Assembly (NCBI GenBank): GCA_951394045.1
Contig: OX595993.1
Span: 434,001 to 498,000 of the forward strand
Direction of reading: 5' to 3'
Source: Nitzschia sp. DOCU1
Taxonomy: Eukaryota > Bacillariophyta > Bacillariophyceae > Bacillariales > Bacillariaceae
Length of the DNA stretch: 64,000 nucleotides
Both the position numbers and the translations under genes were made by a program. Shown piece by piece: positions 1 to 8,500 of this stretch. Below the pieces are notes generated by a model. It saw nothing but the letters and a program-made list of their open reading frames with translations. It searched no databases and was not told the DNA's origin. Position 1 is the first letter of the stretch. Every line of letters begins with the position of its first letter.

Positions 1-120
1 CTCCATCTGGGACATCTTAAGAAAACGTTTCTTTGCATCCGGGACAAGACAGAATTCCAATGTCGGCAAAAAATTGGTGCTATCTAAACAATTTTGCGCA
101 ACAAAGACAATCAATATCGT

Positions 121-380
121 ATTTTCGTAATAATAACGAAATAATAATACCACATGACTAATACTTAAGAACAGACAGCGCCAAACTGCTGTCCCTGGTT
201 TCTGCATTCCAATCCAATTTTCGTAATAATAACGAAATATTGATACCATATTACTAATACTTAAGAACAGAAGGCGCCAAACTGCTGTCCCTGGTTTCTG
301 CATTCCAATCCTATTTTCGTACTATTAACGAAATATTAATACCACATGACTAATACTTAAGAACAGAAGGCGCCAAACTG
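121..380. repeat. 96-bp tandem repeat, about 2.7 copies
   Basis: Three units start at 121, 217 and 313, an exact period of 96 bp. Each starts with an A/T-rich segment and continues into a conserved part with the words AATACTTAAGAACAG and GCGCCAAACTGC. Every unit carries a short inverted repeat, TTTCGT...ACGAAA. In the third copy the 7-base loop differs (ACTATTA instead of AATAATA) while both arms are kept. The array ends where the open frame of the cyclin pseudogene begins. Confidence 0.9.
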
Positions 381-382
381 CA

Positions 383-1565
383 GTGCTGCTCAAACGGTGT
401 TTCGATACAGGAGGCCCGATCTTACATTGGCAAGAATGGGTATCTCCAAATTCATGCTTCCCATATTTTTCGGAAGGTGCATTGTTGTGTGCAACAGTAA
501 AAACTTCAACAGAGATGAGGACAACTTCCGTTCGGTCGGAACAAAACAACAAGGTAACAACGGAACGTTGTGCTAACCATAGGTCCAAACAACTGGCATT
601 ACAATGTTTTAATACATGGAGATTGGCGGACAGTCCTACCTACAAATCATCATCTGAAAAATCAGCAATAGAACATAAAACAGGAACAGGACTAAAAAGA
701 CATCAAACAATTCAAGGAATATCGGAGAAAACGACAAATCACCTTGATGACCCTACATATGTCTGCGAGTACGCAACGGGCATTTATCAAGCCTTATACG
801 CACAAGAGGTAAGAATGTGCTTCCACCATGTTTTCTTCTACATTGTACAATGAAAACGTCTAATTTTTGGCTTCATTTCATAGGAAAAGACAATGCTAAC
901 CCAATACATGGATGGTCAGCCCATGCTGAATGCAAAGATGCGTGCCATTTTAATCAATTGGCTTGTTCAGATCCAAATTGGAATGAAATTTCAAGAAGAG
1001 ACATTGTACTTTTCAGTCAACATAATAGACCGATATCTTTCAAAACAAACGATTATCAGATCCGACCTTTAGCTACTAGGAATCACAGCGTTTTTCATTG
1101 CCTGCAAACATGAAGAGTTATACCCGCTGACAATCAAGGATTGTACACAAGCAACCGAAGAATCTTATTCAAAACAAGACGTCATTGATATGGAGATGAA
1201 CATAGCCATGACTCTACGATTTGCCTTTTTCATCCGGACAGGATACCAATTCATTAATCGCTTTCATTATATTGCAGACAACGTCAAGGACGTCCGTCAC
1301 TTGGCCAATTGTTATCTGGAGAGAATGCTTCAAGAGTACAAATCCCTCAAATACAGGCCATCCTTACTTGCGGCAGCAGCAGTGTGCCTTGCTCATTGTA
1401 ATCCACATCTAGGTAATGAAGGTGGAAGAATGGTAAGATACCTCATTAACGACCCACCTAGAAAATAGCCCTACTAATCATACCCCAAAGCCAACTACCC
1501 TCCTCGAATATACAGGTTTTACATTGACAGACATAACGGAGGCCTCAGAGTTCATGGCGCCCTAA
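383..1565 (+). pseudogene. B-type-like cyclin, broken by one in-frame stop
   Basis: The protein reads as a mitotic-type cyclin once two introns are removed. The first exon is open to 808. Intron 1 is 809-883 (GTAAGA...CATAG, 75 bp). Exon 2 is 884-1412 and intron 2 about 1413-1461 (GTAATG...CCTAG, 49 bp). The last exon ends at 1563-1565. Exon 2 carries the cyclin-box signature MRAILINWLVQIQIG, then ETLYFSVNIIDRYLS and the IACKHEE motif. The second cyclin fold continues with RPSLLAAAAVCLA and, after intron 2, LLEYTGFTLTDI. Splicing keeps the frame across both introns. An in-frame TAG at 1070-1072 interrupts the box where cyclins normally have Gln (RSDL-stop-LLGITAFFIACK), so a single CAG-to-TAG change explains it. 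No ATG is obvious at 383 (GTG), so the true 5' end is upstream or lost. The rest of the frame is undamaged, so the lesion may be recent or an allele or assembly error. No gene is visible from 1566 to 1852. Confidence 0.8.
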
Positions 1566-1852
1566 ATGTGACGAAGAATGTCGTCGGAGTTTTTTCATTA
1601 TAGCCCTTCAAGAAGGAGAAAAAGAAGCCTTTGGGGCATATTCAGGTTGTTGCAAGCGCAACCTTTGGGGCATATTTGTGGGTTTATAAGCCCCTAAGAA
1701 ACGAATGGAAATTCCTGCCTCTGGAAGGAGCAGAACTTCAAAAAACATGGTCTGCAGCGGTGGGTCGTCAATGTTTCAGGTTTTTGGGTGAATGTTGTGG
1801 TACTGTGCGGTGTTTCTTTTACCGTTGACACAACCTACCATTTCCTGTTGAG

Positions 1853-3018
1853 TTGATGATGACAGATAGCTCTGAGATGACTATGCTTCCTGATTATTTC
1901 ATGGGTACGGAGACCGAAAATGAAAGCAAAGTGGAAGGCTCGGAGGAAGAGGGAGACGAAGAACCGAAGGAGAACAAGGATATCAACGAGACCTACCGCA
2001 GCGATTGGTTGAAATACTATACGAAGGATTGTCCTTCTCAATACAAAGAAGATTATTACAAAAGCTCCATGAAAGAGTTTATGCCGACGTTGTACCTATT
2101 GTTGCAGGCGACAACGAACCCGGATAATTTTCACACAATGAATGAAACTATGTACAAGTAGTTTGCTCAACTTGAATACAATTTGAAATCCGGGGACTGT
2201 GATACTAAAGAAAAACTCATAGAGGAAGCTTTTCGTCGACTTGGCCAACAATCTGGTTCTATTGGACCATTGCAGTTGGAGCTAAGATTGAGACATTATA
2301 AGAGTGGGAATTTCAGTGTACCAGACGCTGTTCAATTTTTACAGAAAGCATTTGCAAAAGACACAGGATCAAATCATTCATGATTTGCATTTTACTCGTC
2401 AAGATGAAACTATTGACAAATTACGAAAGAAAAAGGATCCAAAGTTGAAGCATAATATACGTCAATGGGCCAGAATTGTTGACAATGAATTTGCGCAGAC
2501 TTTTGAGAGCCAGGCCGCTGCACAGCTTAGGTGGCATAGCTGTTATTTCAATGTTCCTAACGGAGACTATGTAAACATCGAGGGATTGTGCCCGTTCATG
2601 TAAGGCTTTGCAAAGGATTTTACTTCAAGTCTGCAAGCAACATGCATCCGATGGAATTAGGTGTCGGAATGGTAATATCATTGGCATTAAGACAACCTTC
2701 GTTGCAAGGCGTTACCGTTGCAGATTTCAAAATCTCGGTTGAGTTGATGGCGGTTCTTGTTACAGGAATTTCTACGGTAGGGAGGAACGAGGGATTATCT
2801 CATTTACGCTTTTATAACAATGAATTCGAGAGAAGGGAAGGGGCCTGGATGGGAGCGTGGGATTACCTACGAGCGGGGTTGGCTTCTAACAGAACTTTGA
2901 AGGAGCTAAGCATCAAGCCGATGGCATTTGGCGCCAATGCCGATGGTTGTCTCGCCGGTATAATTCGGGTTTTGTCGAAGAACCTATGCTGGGAGGTCCT
3001 CAAGCATTTTGAATACGG
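1853..3018 (+). pseudogene. LRR-family gene, 5' half, decayed and cut by gypsy-1
   Basis: An acidic N-terminal region (many E/D around residues 15-45) leads into sequence open over three frames. An in-frame TAG lies at 2159-2161, one frameshift falls around 2350-2385 and another around 2590. The last part has leucine-rich spacing (ASNRTLKELSIKP) typical of diatom LRR proteins. The sequence stops at 3018, where the gypsy-1 LTR begins. Joining 3018 to 17701 (dropping the ACGG duplication) continues the frame into the 3' half at 17697. The gene already carries several lesions outside the insertion, so it may have been dead or dying when the element arrived. Function is unknown. Confidence 0.65.
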
Positions 3019-3439
3019 TGCAGTACACTAGAATACCCCTCTAGAACTAACAAGCAGTTATCACGATACCGTACACACAATGGCCTACGTGTAGTACATA
3101 CATACATACCTAAGCTGAGGTCGACTTGGTCGGACGTCCGTGGACGCATGGACAGACGAGCAAGGCCGGCGCAGCTGACGAGCAATGACGCGCCGCCGGT
3201 GCGAGTGCGGCGAGCCGTCGACGTTACTACTGGAACCATAGTTCCAACGGCTCCTAGCTAGAGAGTAGAAGGAGATCCAATGCTCTAGATTAGTTGGAGT
3301 TGCAATCAACATCCATTCAACGCATAGGAGAAGGAATGGAGGGAAGACTCCAAGATCTGGAAGCGATAGATGAGCGATAAAGTAGATATCATAATTTACA
3401 CACACTGCAAAACTTTCATCCTACTTTCAGCGTAGTGCA
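3019..3439 (+). repeat. gypsy-1 5' LTR
   Basis: The LTR starts TGCAGTACACTAG and ends CAGCGTAGTGCA. It matches 17276-17696 over its whole length with 7 transitions and no indel. No clear tRNA-complementary primer site was recognised directly downstream at 3440. Confidence 0.93.
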
Positions 3440-3475
3440 CAGTGTTAACACTCCACGTTACACGCGTGAGCAAAG

Positions 3476-4615
3476 ATGAAGATCGCAAACAGCATCCCAA
3501 AGAAGACCGCTGCCGAGAAGCAGGGCTTTTAGTCAGCGCCGATCAGTATTGAAAGGCCCGAGCCGAAGGAGCTCAAAGATGTGCGTACAGTCAATATGAC
3601 TTGCGTATCGATCCAAAAGATAAGAAATCGTTGACACGACGCGTCAAACAACCGCATTTCACCGACGGAACACCCGAAGAGTGGTTCCTCTTCCTTATTG
3701 GACTTAAGGATGTGATCGCGGGTCAGGACCTAGCCACGGGACCTCAGCAATATGCTCTAACACGCAATTTGCTGAAAGGCCAGGTATTGGCGGCTTTCAA
3801 TGCGAAGGCCTTGGAACTCAAAACCGAAAACAACGATAATTTCGAGAAATGTTTGCACGCAGTGACGGCTTATGTCCTCCCAAAACGCGCGGTGCAACTT
3901 CAAAAACGCTATATGCGTCGGATTTGCCGAAAGCCCCCGACGATGACAATGAAGGCGTATGTGGCTCGTTTCCGCGAGCTGAACGAGTACCTCGCACTGT
4001 TCGACGAGAAAGGCGAGAAAAACAAAATCCCCGACGACGAGCTCATGGAAAATTGCGAATTTGGAATCCCCGCCAAGTGGCGGAAGGAAATGATCCTACA
4101 AGGATTTGAGCCGGTCGAGCACACGGTTCAGGACTTCGTAGACTTCTGCGAGCGGTTGGAAGCTACAGAGGAAATCAATGAGGCCCTCAGCAAGAAGGCG
4201 GACAAACACGGCAAGTCGAATGACGAAAATCCCTCGAAGAGGAAGCCCGGAGGCCCGAGAGCGGGAACCGACGGTAAGGCCAAATATGATTGTCTTTATC
4301 ATGGTGCTAACAATACCCATGCTACCCATGATTGCCTTATTCTAAAGGACCAAGCGAAGAAAATGGCGGCTGCCCATTCGAATGTCGGCGGTCGCTTCAA
4401 AAAGGCCCGCTTTGAAAACAAAACCTGGCGTCGCAGCGATGGACGCCTACATTAAGTCGATGGTCGACAATGCGGTCAAGCAATCTGCAAAGAAACGCAA
4501 GGCCGAAGATCCTCCTTCGATGGACAACTTTAACTACGACATGGATGATCTCAAGGATCTTCCTGATTTCGACAAGCTCAGTGTCAGCAGCGACAGCGAT
4601 GTCGAAATGGATTGA
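3476..4615 (+). pseudogene. gag: gypsy-1 Gag (frameshifted)
   Basis: The first ATG at 3476 opens a short basic N-terminus, but an in-frame TAG at 3530-3532 interrupts it. The main Gag core (3601-4455, about 284 codons) is in another frame and starts without an ATG. It has a retrotransposon capsid-like helical core (KAYVARFRELNEYL, IPAKWRKEMILQGFEP) and a basic tail ending in ENKTW. There is no standard CCHC knuckle, only a C-x12-C spacing (CLYHGANNTHATHDC). Near 4400-4440 the coding sense moves by one nucleotide to the frame open at 4382-4615 (MDAYIKSMVDN, then an acidic end, SSDSDVEMD). The N-terminus, the C-terminus and pol share one frame and only the middle is shifted, so two single-base indels would account for the damage. 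The final stop is UGA at 4613-4615, treated separately. Confidence 0.75.
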
Positions 4616-4618
4616 CGG
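4613..4618 (+). promoter_or_regulatory. putative gag-pol stop-readthrough signal UGA CGG
   Basis: Gag ends in TGA followed by CGG. The same frame then stays open through 17 more codons and into the protease region with no other stop. UGA followed by CGG or CUA is the type II readthrough context described for several RNA viruses and some cellular genes. Pol has no ATG of its own near this junction in the frame, which supports expression as a Gag-Pol fusion. Readthrough itself is inferred. Confidence 0.6.
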
Positions 4619-4647
4619 TGTGAGCCGGTAACTACGTGTGAATACAA

Positions 4648-5230
4648 CAATAAAAATAGTGGTGAATTGAACGATTACACTAGTTTTAACCGTAGCAACG
4701 ATGTCCAACATATGGAATCATTCTACAATAGCGATGGCGTAACAAGCGCAACACGAAATTTGCAAAATTCACACGCAGGGAAATCTCGAAGTTTCAGCTC
4801 TCTCGATGCATGTCTGGCGGAAGCACAGCGCGAGCGCGAGCTTTATTTATTAAGTACGATTCGAGGTAGTCAAACCGCAGGCTCCAATAAACGACAAAAA
4901 ACAAACCATCTCGTGCCGATCACGTTTGCTCGTGTTAATCAACGCGGCGGGCGGCGGCAACAAGTAGTAACCGTCAAGGCACTTCTTGACTCTGGCGGTA
5001 GCGGCTGTCTCTGGAAGAAGAGCAGTGCTCGTAAACTAAAGATAAAAACTCAGAAGTCAACTACCGTATTCACGACTATGAGCGGTAGCTATGAGTGCAC
5101 TGAGCGCGTGACCACGCAACTCAGTCTACCAGAACTACACGACGATCGATTGATCGAGTGGGACTTCCACCTAGCGGACGATCTAGGTAACTACGATATG
5201 ATTATAGGCAGAGACCTCTTGCAAGAGCTA
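4648..5230 (+). repeat. left copy of 583-bp duplication flanking the LINE (pol/protease fragment)
   Basis: This segment is repeated at 13868-14450 with 8 mismatches (7 transitions, 1 transversion) and no indel. It encodes the start of pol, including the protease motif ALLDSGG and the conserved IIGRDLL. The frame then runs into the LINE 3' end and stops at 5237-5239. The boundaries match the LINE edges exactly, so it behaves as a very long target-site duplication. Confidence 0.9.
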
Positions 5231-5540
5231 ACTAACTAACTCAATGATTACGTATGGTTATAGAACTATTTGAGATAGTCCCATACGTGCCTCCAAGGCT
5301 TTCTCTTCGTTCTCTTTTAGACTGTGGGGCGTACCGCGACAGGGAGAGACGAAGTGGCATCTTATTCAAGATTGCCATACAAGTAATATATGAAGTGTGG
5401 ACACAGTGCGACACCGTGGGAGGCTTTTATCCACGCAGGAAGGATCAGCCTTAGAACCTGATACCCACGAGTGTTCGTCACGAAAAACAATATACAAGTG
5501 AGGCAGCACTCGGTCCATTGAGTGTCATTGGCAATGACAA

Positions 5541-8500
5541 TCATTGGAGCAGTGCAGTGCCTTGCAACAGAGGACGAGGCGGACCGTTATCCGTCTCATC
5601 GATGGCAGGAAGGCCCGGGGCCGCCATCCCGCCATGGTGTGCAACATCCGTATTCTGGGATTCCAAGCTGGCGATTCTAGCCAGCGCAGCGGAGCGGAGC
5701 CACTGCTGTGGGTAGGGGAGTGATTGTTCAAGCAGCCTTTCCAGGCTCGTACCCTGAAACAGCGCTTGATCAATCACATGTAACCGCCGTGGTCCGACAA
5801 ACCACTCATTGCGGATACATTGATTCAGGAATTGCTCATCCATTGTCCGATCCTTGCCTTGTCCGGACCCGTCGTGCAAAACCTTGTTGCGATGATGCCA
5901 AAGAGTAGAGGAGTATTCCCATAGTGCAAGAATGAGCTTCTTGCCCCAGTCGACTTGGTGTTGTCTGTGGTATCGTGAGATTCGTAGGAACTCGCTCTGC
6001 GCAATCATCCATTCTGGGGCCACTTGCCCCTTAAGGAGAGCTGCCCATCCTATGCGCTGTTGTGTAAGCAGGGCAGCCTTGATCGTCGGATTGGGGTGAT
6101 CTAGCGGAATTGGCTGTCCTCCAGTCCATTTCTGGATGCCCTCGGTAAGAACAGAGTGTATTTCAGGGTCAGTGTGCCATCGATGCAGTGACGCGCTAAG
6201 TTGGGCTTGTGCCTTAGCTCGGCCAGCGGCCGCTTCTTGGCTTGGGCAGCTGAGAACATGGGCGGTATCCTCGTTGGGTCTCTGGCAGCATGGACAACGA
6301 TCGTGACTCCAGAACTGGTAGCGTTTCATCTGTCGTCCAGTGCTGATTTGTCCTGTCGTAAATTTAGAGACCCATTGTTTCTTGCCTCGGGAGGTCGAGC
6401 GACTGGCCCGTTGGACCGCTTGCTCGTCGTACTCGATGACTGCTCCTACCGTAGTTCGCTTGCCTTGCCAATATTGTAAGAGTCTGCGGTGGCGAATGTG
6501 GGTGCGTATGACCTTGTCGATGGATCCTGGGACATGCCGGTTGCCAATGTGAACACAAGGAGAAGTCTCAGAGAGCGTTTGTAGCCATCGATCGTTCCTG
6601 CTGGTGGCATGCCATTCTTCTTTGGCTTTGAGATCTGCTCTATCGTTGAGGATTGCCCATTGATCAAGTACTCTCGTTGGATATCTCTCCCGTTGATGGG
6701 CTTTGACGTATATATACTCGAGGGAGATGGGAAGATCGTCTCGGAGAGATGAGACGTATTGGAGCAAATCGTAATGTCGTTGATTTGGGTCGATGTCTTG
6801 ATAGTGTCCAAGGGTTTGATGACCTGCCGATTGGCAATCGCAGGCAATAGTGATGTGTCCTTTTTTTATTTGATGCTCAGCGCAAATCACTTTCAAAACG
6901 TACATGATGCCCGCAATCCTGCCGACTTCACTGCGGAAGGCGCATTGTAATTCGTCGGCACCCGGGGTAACGTTGCTACCTCTTAGGCCTCGTTGTTCTA
7001 ACCTTGGTCGTATCTCAAAGGAGGCAGTGCCGTGATTATCCTTATACGAGCCATCTGTGATCGCCACCGCGGTTCCTTGACGAATACCCTCGGCTATTGC
7101 GGCCAAAGTGTGAACAGAGATATCGGTGACTTCGCGCACTTCCCATTTTGAGGTTGCCAACGACGGGGCCGAGGTACGAGGTCCCGTCGTTGTCGAGGTT
7201 TGAGATCCGTTTGTCTTGATGTGGTCCTTACAGTAGCCGGTATAGACCCACTCTTTGCCTTTTTTATATCCTATTCCGCGGTAGAGTTGCCCTTGCGGCG
7301 CTGTGGTGGGTATAAAGCTGCCGTGCGTAAGATTATGTCGTTCCACTCTGTACCACTGTCCGTTCTCTCGGAAGAAGACACGGCCGCTTGACTGTTCTAT
7401 CACACATGGCCATGACTTTGGAGTTGGTGTTAGCCATTCTCGAAGAGGTTGTTGTAGCCGATATGATCTCGTGTCCACGCAGAGTTTTGCCAGAGTTGCA
7501 CACCATTCTTGCCAATATCTCGATGGCAATGCTCCTTGATTCGGCCATTGATACGAATTCGTATACTGAGCGTGATTTTTACCTTCCAAAATGTCTTGTC
7601 TGAGTGAGAACCCTGAACCAGAAGTGATGTCGGCAAGGGTGCACACTCGAAGGAATTTGGCGCACTTGTTGAGCCGATGGATGGTAGTCGGATTGCATCC
7701 TAGTATAGTGAAGGCCGCCGTGAGGGTGCGATCATGAACTCTTTGTGGGTGGATGGTCTCGGTATGATCTGGGATCTTGATCTCTTCTTCGGAGCACGCT
7801 TTCCATAGCGATTGGATCCATGACGATGTTAGTAGATGGGAGACGGAGCCGTAGTCATGAGCGAAGAGAGGGCCTTCCAATCCTATTTCCAATTTGTGTT
7901 GTTGGACAAGGGCTCGTAGTAATTTGCCGGTTAGCGTTGACTTGTGGATATGTCTCAGATACATTTTGATCCTTTCAATGATGGAGGTGTCGTAGAGGTT
8001 TCGGAATTCCAGGCCTGCTAGAGCAGCTGGACCGTAGAGGACCGCCCGACTGAAGTGGCGATTAAGACCCATCTTGGGTAAGGCAATCTCCAGAACCGGT
8101 CGCATTACATCGTCGCACTCTGCTTCGCTGAGGCAAAGCACCGACAGGGGGTATTCGAGCGTTTTGTATATCGTGGTGAAGAGTGCTGTGGCAGCCTCGT
8201 CTGTGCGTAAGAAGCAGGTGCGAATTTTATCCGCCCACTTGCGTGCTTTCTTCTTCAGCTCTGCCACTGCCGCCTCATCACTTCCATTGGGGGCCAGATG
8301 TATTCCCAGTGTTTCGAAGGCCTGCTGAGCATTGAGCCTCTTGAATTGTTTGATCGACCCGCTGGCATCCTTAGCCGTCAGCTGGCCTGGGCTCCGTTTG
8401 TAATCCCAAGCTCCATCGTCTCGCCATTCGAAGTCTATCAGCCACCAGCAACTCTTCTCAATGACTAGAGCGCCGCCAGTCGCCTTAATCATCCCTTCCC

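Noticed and set aside
3085..3405. ORFs on the minus strand inside the gypsy-1 LTRs (also 17342-17662)
   Set aside because: They are present in both LTR copies only because the LTRs are identical there; no protein features.
4400..4455. Programmed frameshift in gypsy-1 gag
   Set aside because: No slippery heptamer is evident and the gag N-terminus has another shift and a stop, so decay is simpler.
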